Shown here in pieces: positions 22,450 through 33,029 of a stretch of 64,000 nucleotides of DNA; the first letter of the stretch is position 1; each line of letters begins with the position of its first letter. Position numbers and translations under genes: made by a program. Source of the stretch: Pseudochrobactrum saccharolyticum (lineage in GTDB: Bacteria > Pseudomonadota > Alphaproteobacteria > Rhizobiales > Rhizobiaceae); the NCBI RefSeq assembly GCF_008801715.1, contig NZ_VZPG01000001.1, positions 1 through 64,000 of the forward strand, written 5' to 3'. Below the pieces are notes generated by a model. The model ran no database searches. It had not been told where the DNA came from and saw only the letters and a list, made by a program, of their open reading frames with translations.

Positions 22450-23421
22450 CTACCAGCGCAGCAAAACCGCCCCCCAGGTAAAGCCGCCGCCCATTGCTTC
22501 AAGCAAAATAAGGTCGCCTTTTTTGATACGGCCGTCTTTTACTGCGGTCGCCAGAGCCAGCGGCACGGAAGCTGCTGATGTGTTGCCGTGCTGATCGACG
22601 GTGATCACAACCTTATGCTCTGCAATGTTCAGCTTCTTGGCAGAGGCATCAATAATGCGCTTATTGGCCTGATGCGGAACGAACCAGTCAATATCCTCAG
22701 CGCTCAGGCCGGTGGTTGCAAATGAGGCTTCGATCACATCAGTAATCATGCCCACCGCATGTTTGAAAACTTCACGGCCTTCCATACGCAGATGACCGAC
22801 TGTCCCGGTTGTTGAAGGGCCGCCATCAACATAGAGTTTTTCTTTATGGGAACCATCGGAACGCAGGTTGGCTGTCAGCACACCGCGATCGGAGGTCAGA
22901 CCATTGCCCTCACCGGCTTCGAGAACCAGCGCACCAGCTCCGTCACCAAACAATACGCAGGTAGTGCGGTCTTTCCAGTCGAGAAGACGCGAGAAAGTTT
23001 CAGCACCGATCACCAGCACGCGCTTGGCCATGCCGCTCTTGATATACATGTCAGCCGTTGTCACCGCATAGACGAAACCGCTGCACACAGCCTGCATATC
23101 AAAGGCAAAGCCGTGCTTCATGCCCAGTGCATTCTGAATTTCTACAGCACTGGCCGGAAATGTATGATTTGGTGTGGAGGTTGCCAGAATGATGAGATCA
23201 ATATCATCCGCAGTCAGGCCGGCATTTTCCAGAGCAGCCTGTGCGGCTTTGGTGCCGAGAGATACGGTCGTTTCATTCTCCGCAGCAATATAACGCTGAC
23301 GAATACCTGTACGCTGAACGATCCATTCGTCAGATGTTTCGACAATCCCTTCCAGCTCGGCATTTTTTACAACGCGTTCCGGTGTGGCTGCACCAATGCC
23401 TTTAACGACGGATCTGATCAT
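22450..23421 (-). CDS. fabH: 3-oxoacyl-ACP synthase III
   Basis: The enzyme condenses acetyl-CoA with malonyl-ACP to start fatty-acid synthesis. The 323-residue product begins [15 protein letters not shown]; an upstream in-frame ATG would add 23 odd residues. The catalytic triad is clear: C113 (MQAVCSGF), H250 (FVPHQANKR) and N280 (QHGNTSAAS). It follows plsX, separated by a repeat element at 23645-23753, and precedes ihfA. Confidence 0.97.
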   Translation of the reverse strand: MIRSVVKGIGAATPERVVKNAELEGIVETSDEWIVQRTGIRQRYIAAENETTVSLGTKAAQAALENAGLTADDIDLIILATSTPNHTFPASAVEIQNALGMKHGFAFDMQAVCSGFVYAVTTADMYIKSGMAKRVLVIGAETFSRLLDWKDRTTCVLFGDGAGALVLEAGEGNGLTSDRGVLTANLRSDGSHKEKLYVDGGPSTTGTVGHLRMEGREVFKHAVGMITDVIEASFATTGLSAEDIDWFVPHQANKRIIDASAKKLNIAEHKVVITVDQHGNTSAASVPLALATAVKDGRIKKGDLILLEAMGGGFTWGAVLLRW

Positions 23422-23762
23422 CAGTAATTTTCCTGTCTGACATATCGGGCATCTGGCGCAAAGCAAGCCATCCGACGACACCGGATACATATATTGATAT
23501 TGTGCGTGCTCGTCCGGCGAGACACATGCGTGAATTTATCGCCGGATAATTGCAATATAGTGTCAGTCATTACAAATGCCTGAACGGAAAGCAATGACTG
23601 ACAGAATAAACGCTTATATGGAAATCATATAAGGCGAATTTACGATAGAGCGGCTTACGTTCAGATTACCTCACAGCACTCGCTCTAGATTCTTTAGTTT
23701 GTCGCATTGTCACTTTCGTCAAGTTGATCCAATTTGACTGTGAAATGCTCTAAATTAAAGGA
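23422..23762. other. Intergenic region between plsX and fabH with repeat
   Basis: This region of about 340 nt carries one copy of the type A repeat (listed separately) and otherwise AT-rich sequence with no gene. fabH is likely transcribed from a promoter here or by read-through from plsX. Confidence 0.5.
23645..23753 (+). repeat. Type A intergenic repeat, copy 1
   Basis: The unit runs from AGAGCGGC through CACAGCACTCGCTCTAGATT to GTCAAGTTGATCCAATTTGA and ends TGTGAAATGCTCTA. It shares the whole layout with 57528-57635 and, inverted, with 41551-41624. Internal inverted repeats suggest a folded RNA or a mobile MITE-like element. Confidence 0.8.
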
Positions 23763-24839
23763 TCAGGCCGGTTTTGCAGTTGCGTCTGCCGTATCGCCGG
23801 TCACTTCAGCATCATCAGCTTTGTAATGGCTGTAAAATGTGGTCAGATCCGCCTCGATCTTTTGCATAAGACCATTGCGCACCATGTCATAACCCACCTC
23901 AATCGCCGAACAGAAACCGTCAACATTAGCGCCGCCGTGGCTTTTAATAACCACACCGTTGAGACCGAGAAACACACCGCCATTGACCTTGTTCGGATCC
24001 ATCTTTTCCCTAAGGCGATTAAATGCGCCTTTGGCAAAAATATAACCGATCCTCGCCATCCATGTACGACTCATCGCACCACGCAGATAGGCCGCAATCT
24101 GTTTGGCAGTACCTTCGGCAGTTTTCAGAGCGATATTGCCGGAAAAACCTTCCGTCACAACAACATCGACTGTGCCTTTGCCGATATCATCGCCCTCGAC
24201 AAAACCGTTATATTCAAAACCCGGCAGCGGTGTTGCCTTCAAAGCAGCGCCCGCTTCCTTGATTGCATCCAGACCTTTGACTTCCTCAACACCAACATTG
24301 AGCAGACCGACAGTCGGGCGCTTAATTTCAAACAAGGCGCGTGCCATACCGGCACCCATCACCGAATAATCAATCAGCTGACGGGCATCGGCGCCAATAC
24401 TCGCACCCACGTCCAGTACAATGCTTTCGCCACGCGTGGTCGGCCAGATCGCCGCAATCGCCGGACGTTCAATATTAGCCATCATACGCAGGCAGAATTT
24501 CGCCATTGCCATCAGTGCGCCGGTATTGCCTGCGGATACACAAACATCGGCTTCGCCGTTTTTCACCGCTTCAATCGCCTGCCACATCGTGGATTTGCCG
24601 CGACCATTGCGCAAAGCCTGACTAGGCTTATCGTCCATCTGCACCGCGGTTTCGCTGATATGCAGCACCGATACAGCTTTCAGTTTAGGAAATTTATCCA
24701 GAAAAGGTTCGACCTGGCCTGCTAAGCCATAAAAAACAAACCGGATGTCAGGATGACGCTCCAGTGCATTCGCCGCAGCGGGGATAACCACTTCAGGGCC
24801 AAAATCGCCCCCCATAGCGTCAATAGAAATTGTGACCAC
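23763..24839 (-). CDS. plsX: Phosphate acyltransferase PlsX
   Basis: The 358-residue enzyme converts acyl-ACP to acyl-phosphate for phospholipid synthesis by PlsY. It starts with [18 protein letters not shown], a family signature, from a GTG codon behind AGGA. Further landmarks are [33 protein letters not shown] and [18 protein letters not shown]. The pairing with fabH is standard. A short hydrophilic C-terminal tail ([17 protein letters not shown]) is variable. Confidence 0.97.
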   Translation of the reverse strand: MVTISIDAMGGDFGPEVVIPAAANALERHPDIRFVFYGLAGQVEPFLDKFPKLKAVSVLHISETAVQMDDKPSQALRNGRGKSTMWQAIEAVKNGEADVCVSAGNTGALMAMAKFCLRMMANIERPAIAAIWPTTRGESIVLDVGASIGADARQLIDYSVMGAGMARALFEIKRPTVGLLNVGVEEVKGLDAIKEAGAALKATPLPGFEYNGFVEGDDIGKGTVDVVVTEGFSGNIALKTAEGTAKQIAAYLRGAMSRTWMARIGYIFAKGAFNRLREKMDPNKVNGGVFLGLNGVVIKSHGGANVDGFCSAIEVGYDMVRNGLMQKIEADLTTFYSHYKADDAEVTGDTADATAKPA

Positions 24840-25174
24840 TTGATCGTCCTATACCGGTCCTCACAAAACCACACGGGTTTGCCATAAAGGCTGCCTGTCC
24901 GGCATGATTTAAATGTATATTCCGCGCCCGCAAAGCAAACGTGAATATCTTCGTCTTTTTCATCTGCGAAGTTGCAGCCCTATACAGCACTGCAACCCGC
25001 CCTGAATTTTGCAAAATAACTTTTTTGCCTGCGCACACAACTTATTTTTAATTTTGGCACGCAGACACCATTCCGCGAAACGGCAGCTCCCACAGCATGT
25101 TTTTGAATATAAAGCACTTTACAGGCTTTGACTATTCAAATCACGCGAAGCATCCGCTGTTTAAAAACAGAATC
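24840..25174. other. Intergenic region upstream of plsX
   Basis: About 335 nt without a gene; rpmF, which precedes plsX in many bacteria, is absent. An inverted repeat GTTGCAG...CTGCAAC (24971-24996) with 12-nt spacing lies about 130 nt upstream of plsX and could be a regulator site. Confidence 0.5.
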
Positions 25175-25750
25175 TCAGTTTTTGTCACGCAGCTTGGCCA
25201 GACCAGCAAAAGGCGAATCCGGCTTGATATCGCTTGCGGCTTCATCTTCGTCATCTTCGATAATTTCGACATATTCCGCCTCGGCTTTACGCGGATAAGG
25301 ATCAATCGCCAGTTCAAAGAATTCTTCAGCCACAGCGCCGATATCAATGCGGTCACCTTCAAAAGTTTCCGGCATATCCGGACCTTCGGCATCAATCAGC
25401 ATTTCACCGCTTTCATCCAGACGAATACGGGCAAGGCGGGAGTTTTCCGGTACGAAAACCGTATCCACTTCTTCACTGATCGTTGCATTGATCGGCTCAA
25501 GCGTCGCAACGCAAGCCTGCACGATCTGCGCTTCAATATGACCGCGCAGTTTAATGCCGTCTTTCTTCCAACGTGTAATCAGAAAATCTGCCGTGAATGA
25601 ATCAACCGACAGCAATTCATGATTGGCAGCCAGAAGAGCACGCTCTTTCTCATTGGCTTCGATCTTAACGGTCATGCCCTTAGGCGGCACATGCGCCACC
25701 GGCACCGGATGGCTTAAGCCCGCATTGCCCGACCCGTTATGTTTAGTCAT
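25175..25750 (-). CDS. DUF177 (YceD-like) protein
   Basis: The 191-residue product matches DUF177/YceD: SHPVPVAHVPPKGMTVKIEA at the start, ITRWKKDGIKLRGHIEAQIV, then the conserved cysteine segment QACVATLEPINATI, and an acidic tail ending DSPFAGLAKLRDK. The family is associated with 23S rRNA maturation and ribosome assembly. ATG 25750 is preferred to a TTG start 21 nt upstream. It sits in its conserved place between the CBP3 chaperone and plsX. Confidence 0.9.
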   Translation of the reverse strand: MTKHNGSGNAGLSHPVPVAHVPPKGMTVKIEANEKERALLAANHELLSVDSFTADFLITRWKKDGIKLRGHIEAQIVQACVATLEPINATISEEVDTVFVPENSRLARIRLDESGEMLIDAEGPDMPETFEGDRIDIGAVAEEFFELAIDPYPRKAEAEYVEIIEDDEDEAASDIKPDSPFAGLAKLRDKN

Positions 25751-25806
25751 GATAAGTCCATTTCGTTTCAACGCCGGTGCAATACCGGCATTTGTATTTG
25801 TATTAT

Positions 25807-26349
25807 TTATGCAAAGCTGAAGCTTGCTTCAAGGAAGCTGCTGTCCGGCTGCTCACGTAAATGCGCATAAACCTGCATCACATAAGCGGCCATTGTCTCA
25901 CTATGCTCCCATTCTTTACCGGCCTCGGTCAGATCCGGACGCACATTACGGCCGAGAGCGACAGCCAATGCCGCGCTGTCATTCTTGTCGATTGCCTCAG
26001 CATAGCTCAGTACACGGCCATAATACATGCGCGCCAGTTTTTTCATGCGCTTCGGCACGCCCTGATCGCCGATACCAAGCTCACGCAGGGAATGGTCGAC
26101 ATCTTTGAAGAACTCTTCGGCAATGTCCTGCGTCAGTTCTTTCAGTGCCGGATCTTCAGATTTCAGCCGGTGCATCAGCAAAAACACATGTAAAGACAGC
26201 ATTTCATAGCGGCCGATCGGCGTATCGGGCACAAGAAACTCCGCGTAAAAGCGTTTTTGTCGTGCTGCCGCCACGATTTTCTCATAAGCAGACAGTGTAA
26301 TTGCTTCATTTACTCGGGATTTGCGTCTTAATAAATTAAGAATCATCAT
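25807..26349 (-). CDS. Ubiquinol-cytochrome c chaperone (CBP3/UQCC1 family)
   Basis: The 180-residue protein carries the family pattern FYAEFLVPDTPIGRYEMLSL, then HVFLLMHRLK and LTQDIAEEFFKDVDHSLREL and KRMKKLARMYYGRV. Mitochondrial and alphaproteobacterial members assist assembly of cytochrome b in the bc1 complex. Its genomic place beside bamE and the DUF177 gene is typical of Hyphomicrobiales. Confidence 0.9.
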   Translation of the reverse strand: MMILNLLRRKSRVNEAITLSAYEKIVAAARQKRFYAEFLVPDTPIGRYEMLSLHVFLLMHRLKSEDPALKELTQDIAEEFFKDVDHSLRELGIGDQGVPKRMKKLARMYYGRVLSYAEAIDKNDSAALAVALGRNVRPDLTEAGKEWEHSETMAAYVMQVYAHLREQPDSSFLEASFSFA

Positions 26350-26429
26350 TTAACGCCCATGCTTTTGTTGCATCCGGATGCAAGGTGGTTTACCCAAGTT
26401 CATCTGGATACGGAAGTACCGTTGGGATA

Positions 26430-26948
26430 ATGGTTATGGAGATGTCGTCGTTGCAGCGTATTTTCGCACAAAACCGCAGCAGAAGCTTGCTCATTACAGG
26501 CGCAGCCGTGCTTTTTTCGCTCGGGCTTGCCGGTTGCAATACCGCAAGCACGCTCAATCCTTCAGAAACTTTGACTGAAGGTTACGTCCTTGATGAACAG
26601 GCACTTGATTCTGTTCCTGTCGGTTCCAGCCGTGAGCAGGTTCTGCTAACGCTCGGCACCCCGTCAACAACTGCTACATTTGATAATGAAGTCTTCTACT
26701 ATATTTCGCAGAAGCGTTATCGTGTTGCGCAGTTCATGGCGCCTAAAATCATCGACCGCCGCATTCTTGCTGTTTACTTCAACAAGGATGGTAAAGTCTC
26801 TCAGATCGCCCATTATGGTCTGCAGGATGGTAAAGTCTTCGACTTCATCTCCCGCACAACACCAACCGGCGGTAAAGATCAGAGCTTTATCGGTCAGCTT
26901 ATTCAGGGCGTTGGCAAAATGCCGACCTCCCTGCCGGGCACGATCTAA
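26430..26948 (+). CDS. bamE: Outer membrane assembly lipoprotein BamE/SmpA
   Basis: The 172-residue product has a lipoprotein signal peptide with lipobox LAGC (C36), followed by a SmpA/OmlA domain: VPVGSSREQVLLTLGTPST, EVFYYISQKRYRVAQFM and ILAVYFNKDGKVSQIAHYGL. BamE is part of the BAM complex that inserts beta-barrel proteins. Several nearby ATG codons (26430, 26436, 26442) could be the start; I give the first. Confidence 0.9.
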   Translation: MVMEMSSLQRIFAQNRSRSLLITGAAVLFSLGLAGCNTASTLNPSETLTEGYVLDEQALDSVPVGSSREQVLLTLGTPSTTATFDNEVFYYISQKRYRVAQFMAPKIIDRRILAVYFNKDGKVSQIAHYGLQDGKVFDFISRTTPTGGKDQSFIGQLIQGVGKMPTSLPGTI

Positions 26949-26979
26949 ACTATTTCTGCATGATTGCAGTGATGAGAAC

Positions 26980-27014
26980 AAAAACGCCGGTGAGAATATC
27001 TCACCGGCGTTTTT
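26980..27014. terminator. Bidirectional terminator between bamE and hppA
   Basis: AAAAACGCCGGTGAGA pairs with TCTCACCGGCGTTTTT around a 3-nt loop. It serves both convergent genes. Confidence 0.9.
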
Positions 27015-27029
27015 CTTTACCTGCACGCT

Positions 27030-29171
27030 TTACTGATGCGCCAGTACGGCCAGCAGCAGCAATGCCACAATATTGGTGATCTTGATTGCCGGATTGACCG
27101 CCGGCCCTGCCGTATCCTTATAAGGATCGCCGACAGTATCACCGGTGACCGAAGCTTTATGCGCTTCCGAACCCTTCATATGCTTCACACCATCGGCATC
27201 GGTGAAGCCATCTTCAAAGCTCTTCTTGGCATTATCCCATGCGCCGCCACCGGAGGTCATGGAAATCGCCACAAACAATCCGTTGACAATCACACCGAGC
27301 AGAGAAGCACCGAGCGCCGCGAAAGCAGAAGCCTTGGAACCGGAGATCAGCAATACGCCGAAATAAACCACCAATGGCGCCAGTACCGGCAGCAATGACG
27401 GGATAATCATCTCGCGGATCGCAGCTTTGGTCAGAATATCCACCGCACGGGCATAATCTGGCCGTTCCGTACCGCTCATGATACCCGGCTTTTCACGGAA
27501 CTGACGGCGTACTTCCTGCACCACCGATCCCGCAGCACGTCCAACTGCCGTCATGGCGATACCGCCAAATAAGTAGGGAATCAGACCGCCGAAGATCAGC
27601 CCTGCAACCACATAAGGGTTGGAAAGATCAAAAGAGACTGGCCCCATATCACTGAAATACGGATAGTTCTGACTATTTGCTGCAAAGAATGCCAGATCAT
27701 TGGAATAGGCTGCAAACAGCACCAAGGCACCAAGACCGGCTGAGCCAATCGCATAGCCTTTGGTTACCGCCTTGGTGGTATTGCCTACCGCATCCAGCGC
27801 ATCTGTTGCCTTGCGCACTTCCGGATCAAGCCCCGCCATTTCCGCAATACCACCGGCATTGTCCGTTACAGGGCCAAAGGCGTCGAGTGCTACGATCATA
27901 CCGGCAATGCCGAGCATCGCTGTTACCGCAACCGCCGTACCGAACAATCCGGCCAGCTGATAGGTGGTAATGATACCGAATACGATAACAATCGCAGGCA
28001 GTGCCGTTGATTCCAGTGACACAGCCAGTCCCTGAATGACATTGGTGCCATGTCCGCTGACAGAGGCCTGCGCAATAGAATTAACCGGACGCTTATTTGT
28101 GCCGGTATAATATTCCGTAATCACCACGATCAGACCGGTGACAATCAGACCAATCAGCCCGCAAATGAACAGGTTTGTACCGGTGATGGAAATACCGGCA
28201 ACAGTACCGACCTCTCCCCAGCCGATAGTCAGTGTGGTTGCTACTGCAAGCCCCACCACAGACAGCAGACCGGTTGCAATCAGCCCCTTATACAAAGCCC
28301 CCATAATGGAGTTATCCGTCCCGAGCCGCACAAAGAATGTACCGGCAACGGATGTGAGAATGCAAAGCCCGCAAATAGCCAGCGGATAGAGAATGATTAC
28401 TGGCAGCAATGGCGTACCGGCAAAGAAGATTGCCGCCAGCACCATGGTTGCCACCACGGTTACCGCATAGGTCTCAAACAAATCCGCAGCCATACCGGCG
28501 CAGTCACCAACATTATCGCCGACATTATCGGCAATGGTTGCCGGATTGCGCGGATCATCTTCAGGAATACCGGCTTCAACCTTGCCGACCAGATCGCCGC
28601 CGACATCGGCACCCTTGGTGAAAATACCGCCGCCAAGACGCGCGAAGATGGAAATAAGCGAAGCACCGAAGCCAAGTGCTACCAAGGCATCAATCACCAC
28701 ACGGTCACCGGAAGCATAGCCCATCATCGCCGTGAGCCATGTGTAATAACCGGCAACACCAAGCAGTGCCAAACCTGCCACCAGCATACCTGTGACTGCA
28801 CCGGCACGGAAGGCAATCTCCAGTCCGCCTGCCAGACTCATCCAAGCCGCCTGCGCTGTGCGCACATTGGCGCGCACGGAGACATGCATCCCGATAAAGC
28901 CCGCCACGCCGGACAAAACCGCCCCGATCAGAAAGCCGAAAGCCGCATAGGCACCCAGCAACCACCATGTAATGAGAAAAACCACCGCACCGACGAAAAA
29001 GATCGTCATATACTGGCGTGCAAGATAGGCTTGTGCACCCTCGCGGATTGCTCCTGCAATTTCCTGCATCCGCGCATTACCCGCATCCGATGCCAATACC
29101 GAGCGGATTGCCCAGCCTGCATAGACCAGTGCGAGAATGCCACAAATAAGAATGAGTATGAGAACTGCCAT
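27030..29171 (-). CDS. hppA: Membrane H+-translocating pyrophosphatase
   Basis: A 713-residue membrane protein with about 16 transmembrane helices that couples pyrophosphate hydrolysis to proton pumping. The substrate site shows [20 protein letters not shown] and [20 protein letters not shown]. The [17 protein letters not shown] segment has lysine where K+-dependent enzymes have alanine, so it belongs to the K+-independent class. ATG 29171 ([11 protein letters not shown]) with AAGGGGAAT upstream is chosen over a longer frame. It is convergent with bamE. Confidence 0.97.
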   Translation of the reverse strand: MAVLILILICGILALVYAGWAIRSVLASDAGNARMQEIAGAIREGAQAYLARQYMTIFFVGAVVFLITWWLLGAYAAFGFLIGAVLSGVAGFIGMHVSVRANVRTAQAAWMSLAGGLEIAFRAGAVTGMLVAGLALLGVAGYYTWLTAMMGYASGDRVVIDALVALGFGASLISIFARLGGGIFTKGADVGGDLVGKVEAGIPEDDPRNPATIADNVGDNVGDCAGMAADLFETYAVTVVATMVLAAIFFAGTPLLPVIILYPLAICGLCILTSVAGTFFVRLGTDNSIMGALYKGLIATGLLSVVGLAVATTLTIGWGEVGTVAGISITGTNLFICGLIGLIVTGLIVVITEYYTGTNKRPVNSIAQASVSGHGTNVIQGLAVSLESTALPAIVIVFGIITTYQLAGLFGTAVAVTAMLGIAGMIVALDAFGPVTDNAGGIAEMAGLDPEVRKATDALDAVGNTTKAVTKGYAIGSAGLGALVLFAAYSNDLAFFAANSQNYPYFSDMGPVSFDLSNPYVVAGLIFGGLIPYLFGGIAMTAVGRAAGSVVQEVRRQFREKPGIMSGTERPDYARAVDILTKAAIREMIIPSLLPVLAPLVVYFGVLLISGSKASAFAALGASLLGVIVNGLFVAISMTSGGGAWDNAKKSFEDGFTDADGVKHMKGSEAHKASVTGDTVGDPYKDTAGPAVNPAIKITNIVALLLLAVLAHQ

Positions 29172-29618
29172 GCGTATTCCCCTTATTCTTCGGCCTTTAT
29201 AATTCCGGAATGAGAACCGGATTATCTCCCGATAACGGAGGACGGCATGGAGCAAGGTACAGCAGTCATTTAAAGCGCGAAGTGCGCTTCTGAAAATGCT
29301 CACAGTCTGTTCAGACAGCAACAGAGGGCAGTTATTTCAGTTCAGAGTCCGGCAGTTTGATTTACCCCATAATCCTGCTCTGAAATCTCTCAGTCTTCAG
29401 GATTATGTTTCGTTCAGCATCTGTCTGATCAGCATGCTTCAGGCTTGTCTTCCGGTATTCTGTGCGCAGGATGCGAAAGCCTGTAACAAAGGTCAAGTGC
29501 CTGTTTTAAAAACGGTAACAGCGCAAGTACCGGCAATATAAAAAAGCCGGCACAATATTGTACCGGCTCTGATGGCTTTAAAATGCATCGCAAAGGCAAT
29601 CACCTCTGCCAAACACCG
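29172..29618. other. Intergenic region between nusB and hppA
   Basis: About 450 nt with no convincing gene. It holds the nusB terminator (29540-29568), the hppA promoter zone, and a small AAGCGC/GCGCTT hairpin near 29275. The plus-strand open frame here has no ribosome binding site or protein-like composition. Confidence 0.55.
29540..29568 (-). terminator. Terminator after nusB
   Basis: On the minus strand AGCCGGTACAAT pairs with ATTGTGCCGGCT and is followed by TTTTTT. Confidence 0.9.
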
Positions 29619-30125
29619 TCAGCGCGGCGTTTTTCTGGTTCCGCGGCTCTCGCCACGAATTTCGAATGCCAGACGATCCAGCACAGCATTGACGAGTTTC
29701 GGCTCATCTTCTTCGTAAAAAGCCTTGGCAATATCTACATATTCCGAGACGATAACGGCTGTCGGCACTTCTTTTTTAGTGCGCAATTCCCAGATACCCG
29801 CACGCAAAATCGCACGCAGGGTCGAATCAAGGCGCGACAGCGGCCAGTCTTCGGTCAGCGACTGGCGGATCATCGGATCCAGCACACGCTGGTCGGCAAC
29901 CACACCGGCAATAATGGCGCGGAACCATTGAGGGTCAGCTTCCAGATACTGATCGCCGTCAATATCTTTGCCGAGGCGGAAATTTTCATATTCAGCAGCA
30001 ATGTCCAGCACGCCGGTGCCGGTGACTTCCATCTGATACAGTGCCTGAACGGCAGCAAGGCGTGCAACGCCTCGCTTATTGGCGGTGCGCGGCGCATTCT
30101 GCGGCGTCGCATGAGGGGCGGTCAT
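29619..30125 (-). CDS. nusB: Transcription antitermination factor NusB
   Basis: The 168-residue protein is an all-helical RNA-binding factor for rRNA antitermination. Motifs include [19 protein letters not shown] and [20 protein letters not shown] followed by [23 protein letters not shown] 30125 has GGAG six nt upstream; it begins just after the ribH stop. The riboflavin-nusB order is conserved in many proteobacteria. Confidence 0.96.
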   Translation of the reverse strand: MTAPHATPQNAPRTANKRGVARLAAVQALYQMEVTGTGVLDIAAEYENFRLGKDIDGDQYLEADPQWFRAIIAGVVADQRVLDPMIRQSLTEDWPLSRLDSTLRAILRAGIWELRTKKEVPTAVIVSEYVDIAKAFYEEDEPKLVNAVLDRLAFEIRGESRGTRKTPR

Positions 30126-30126
30126 A

Positions 30127-30588
30127 TCAGACTCCAAATTTTTTCTGTAAATCAATCATCGTCAGGGCAGCGCGCGCTGCAAAACCGCCCTTGTCTTTTT
30201 CACTGCGTTTGGCGCGGGCCCAGGCCTGCTCTTCATTTTCAACAGTGAGAATGCCATTACCGATCGCAATGCTTTCCGCCACAGACAGGTCTGTCAATGC
30301 GCGGGAGGATTCATTGGCAACGATTTCAAAATGATAGGTCTCGCCGCGAATGACTGTGCCAAGCGCAACATAACCATCATATTCTGTGCCGCCACCGGCC
30401 TCAGCATCAAGAGCGAAAGAGATAGCCGCAGGAACTTCAAGAGCGCCCATGACCGTCACAATATCATAAGTCGCACCGGCTTCATCCAGCGCCGCTTTGG
30501 CACCATCCAGAAGCGCGTCAGAAAGCGCATCGTAAAAACGGGCTTCAACAATCAGAATATGCGGCGGATAGGCCAGATTTCCGGTCAT
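30127..30588 (-). CDS. ribH: 6,7-dimethyl-8-ribityllumazine synthase
   Basis: Lumazine synthase joins the ribityl pyrimidine with dihydroxybutanone phosphate. The 153-residue product shows [35 protein letters not shown] and the catalytic [18 protein letters not shown] with its histidine. ATG 30588 has GGAG six nt upstream; ATG 30600 is the alternative. It resembles the RibH1 type of Brucella by sequence memory. Confidence 0.95.
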   Translation of the reverse strand: MTGNLAYPPHILIVEARFYDALSDALLDGAKAALDEAGATYDIVTVMGALEVPAAISFALDAEAGGGTEYDGYVALGTVIRGETYHFEIVANESSRALTDLSVAESIAIGNGILTVENEEQAWARAKRSEKDKGGFAARAALTMIDLQKKFGV

Positions 30589-31001
30589 CTCATTCTCCAT
30601 AATCAGCTGCCTTTAAAGCAATCGAATCCACGACGACCAGAGCGGTTTATCTGAAACTGCCACAGGTCAAGAACACTGTATCCTCTCCCGCAGGCACAGG
30701 CTGCTTACGGGAACGTATATAAATCATATTCTATAGAAACCTGCGGCACTTACAATGTAAGCAGCCATACATTTTTCAATATGCTTTTTGCCCGCAACAA
30801 CAGCGAGACCCTGCTGCGACAGATCAATCTGCACAACTGAGTTAAAGCAACGCCTGAACGGTAATGACTGCTGCTCTACAGCATTGCGGTTGAAAAGTAA
30901 TCCCTGTTTGCAGCTTTTCAGTGATTTTGTCGCACGCATAAAACAAAGATGCCGCTTATCTGCATAAGCGGCATCCCGTCCGGTTGTCATAAAAAAGGTG
31001 T
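30589..31001. other. Intergenic region between ribE and ribH
   Basis: About 400 nt with the ribE terminator and no convincing gene. I looked for an FMN riboswitch (RFN element) upstream of ribH and did not see its conserved pieces. Confidence 0.5.
30949..30974 (-). terminator. Terminator after ribE
   Basis: ATGCCGCTTAT pairs with ATAAGCGGCAT around a 4-nt loop; on the minus strand it is followed by CTTTGTTTT. Confidence 0.7.
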
Positions 31002-31610
31002 TTATGCCTTAAACTGCGCAAGGCGGGCTGCATAACGCGCCAGCTGGTCGATCTCGATATTGATCTTGTCGCCGACCTGACGTTTGCCCCATGTGGTCAC
31101 TTCCAGCGAATGACGGATCAGCAGCACATCAAATTCATTGCCGTTGACGCCATTGACTGTCAGCGACGTGCCGTCCAGTGCCACGGAGCCCTTCTGCGCG
31201 ATAAACGGCGCCAGATTTTCCGGTGCACGGATGGTAAAGCGCACTGCCTCACCTTCCTGCTGAATATTGATGATTTCCGCCATGGCATCGACATGGCCGG
31301 ATACAAGATGACCGCCCATTTCATCACCAAGCTTCAGCGAACGCTCCAGATTGATTTTGCGTCCGGCTTTCCATTCGCTGATCGTCGTCAGGCGCAGGGC
31401 TTCTTCCCATGCTTCCACTTCAAACCAGCAGGCATTGCTTTCAATATCCGGCAGACGGGTCACAGTCAGACACACACCCGAACAGGCAATAGATGCACCG
31501 ATCTCAATGGTTTTCGGGTCATAATGCGTATCAATACGCAGTCTCACACCTTCATCCATCGGGCTGATTTCAGCAACTTCACCGATATCTGTAACAATGC
31601 CTGTAAACAT
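31002..31610 (-). CDS. ribE: Riboflavin synthase alpha subunit
   Basis: A 202-residue enzyme built of two similar lumazine-binding barrels. The N-terminal MFTGIVTDIGEV and IACSGVCLTVT belong to the first repeat; GHVDAMAEII and VALDGTSLTVNGVNGNEFDV to the second. It dismutates two lumazines to riboflavin. It lies 26 nt after ribD, in one transcription unit. Confidence 0.96.
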   Translation of the reverse strand: MFTGIVTDIGEVAEISPMDEGVRLRIDTHYDPKTIEIGASIACSGVCLTVTRLPDIESNACWFEVEAWEEALRLTTISEWKAGRKINLERSLKLGDEMGGHLVSGHVDAMAEIINIQQEGEAVRFTIRAPENLAPFIAQKGSVALDGTSLTVNGVNGNEFDVLLIRHSLEVTTWGKRQVGDKINIEIDQLARYAARLAQFKA

Positions 31611-31636
31611 AAGAAATCCTTCTCATTCCCTGCTTA

Positions 31637-32809
31637 TCAAAAACCTGCTTTGCGCTTGTATTCACTCAAAACGTCAGACGCAAAATGGCTTTCGCCGGTT
31701 TTGACAAAATCCGCATCAATGAAAGCCTGCAAACCCTCAACCGCCAGCGCCTGACCATCTCCGTTGGAAAGGATCGGGTTCGGCCCGTCAAAAATCATCA
31801 GCTTATCAACCAGTCCCTGTGCCAGAAAAGCCTGTGCAACAACTGCGCCGCCCTCAACCATGACTGTGGCAATACCCTGCGCGGCAAGGTCATCCAGCAG
31901 TTCCGGCAGAGCGATTTTTTCATCCTCGCATTCCGTCGCCAGAATGCGGCAGCCGGCTTCAATCAGCTGCTGGCGTTTTGCCGGATCAGCATTATTGCTG
32001 GCGGCAATCCACAAAGGTACCTGACGCGCGGAACGCACCAGTTTGGATGTGAGCGGAATACGCAACTCGCTGTCGAGAATAACGCGGATCGGCGAACGAT
32101 CCTGCAGACCCGGCAAACGGGTATTCAGTACCGGATCATCCGCAATAACCGTTCCGACACCGATCATAATCGCATCGGTCTGGGCACGGCGCATATGCAC
32201 CTGCGCAATACTGACCGCACCGGTAATGGCAATCTGCCCACGCCCGACGCAGCCGACATAGCCGTCAACCGACAGTGCCAGCTTCAGCATCACTTCCGGA
32301 CGTTTGCGGAAAGACCGCGACAGATAACCTGCCAGCTCATCGTCGCCCTGCTCGCGGCAGACATCGGTGACAACTTCCAGCCCTGCATCGCGCAAAATCT
32401 GATAACCACGGCCTGCAACACGCGGATCAGGATCGCTGCTGGAAGCAACCACACGCTTGATGCCTGCAGTGACCAGTGCGGATGCGCAAGGCGGTGTATG
32501 GCCGTGATGGGCGCAAGGCTCCAGTGTGACATAGGCGGTTGCGCCCTTTGCCAGTTCTCCGGCTTCAGCCAGTGCCTGTGTTTCGGCATGCGGACGGCCG
32601 CCTTCAGCCGTCACACCGCGACCAACAATCACCGGCCCGTGGCCATTATCCGCCACAATCAGCGTCGCCACAGAAGGATTGGTTCCCGTAATACCAAGAT
32701 GGCGGCGTGAATAGCGGATTGCAGCCGCCATAAAGCGCTTATCAAGCTCCGATGCACTTCCCTCGCCAGAATGGGTCTGACGGGCTGTCGCGTTCTGAGG
32801 TTCATTCAT
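31637..32809 (-). CDS. ribD: Bifunctional riboflavin deaminase/reductase RibD
   Basis: The 390-residue enzyme has an N-terminal deaminase with zinc ligands H74 in GRPHAETQAL and C99/C108 in EPCAHHGHTPPC, and a C-terminal reductase (ALSVDGYVGCVGRGQIAITG, then VMVEGGAVVAQAFL). It performs the second and third steps of riboflavin synthesis. It follows nrdR with a 220-nt gap that contains a degenerate repeat remnant. Confidence 0.96.
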   Translation of the reverse strand: MNEPQNATARQTHSGEGSASELDKRFMAAAIRYSRRHLGITGTNPSVATLIVADNGHGPVIVGRGVTAEGGRPHAETQALAEAGELAKGATAYVTLEPCAHHGHTPPCASALVTAGIKRVVASSSDPDPRVAGRGYQILRDAGLEVVTDVCREQGDDELAGYLSRSFRKRPEVMLKLALSVDGYVGCVGRGQIAITGAVSIAQVHMRRAQTDAIMIGVGTVIADDPVLNTRLPGLQDRSPIRVILDSELRIPLTSKLVRSARQVPLWIAASNNADPAKRQQLIEAGCRILATECEDEKIALPELLDDLAAQGIATVMVEGGAVVAQAFLAQGLVDKLMIFDGPNPILSNGDGQALAVEGLQAFIDADFVKTGESHFASDVLSEYKRKAGF

Positions 32810-33029
32810 ATGCCAAATTCCAGTACGGAGTGTTTTGTACCGCCTGCCTTTAAGCCAAACAGATTCAAAACCTATTTACTTTAACACGCATCTGACCCGA
32901 AACAATTTTCAGTTGCCAATATGCATTCAGTTCACAAGAGGCATCAGGTTCAACGAACATCCATGCCTCAAATTCTTATTCAAAAGCAGAATTCTGCCCA
33001 AAGCCAGAGCACATTAAGCGCTCTGAACT

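Noticed and set aside
23826-24725. 299-codon plus-strand frame opposite plsX
   Set aside because: Shadow of plsX with a low-complexity His/Thr/Arg composition.
28050-29213. 387-codon plus-strand frame opposite hppA
   Set aside because: Shadow of the highly conserved pyrophosphatase; composition (Cys, His, Gln, Arg rich) and missing ribosome binding site show it is not a gene.
29296-29541. 81-codon plus frame between nusB and hppA
   Set aside because: No start signal and it runs into the nusB terminator.
30724-30990. 88-codon minus frame between ribE and ribH
   Set aside because: It contains the ribE terminator, lacks a ribosome binding site and has no protein-like composition.
30589-31001. 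FMN riboswitch upstream of ribH
   Set aside because: The conserved RFN stems and loops were looked for and not found.
31685-32710. 341-codon plus-strand frame opposite ribD
   Set aside because: Shadow of ribD; no homology pattern and no start signal.
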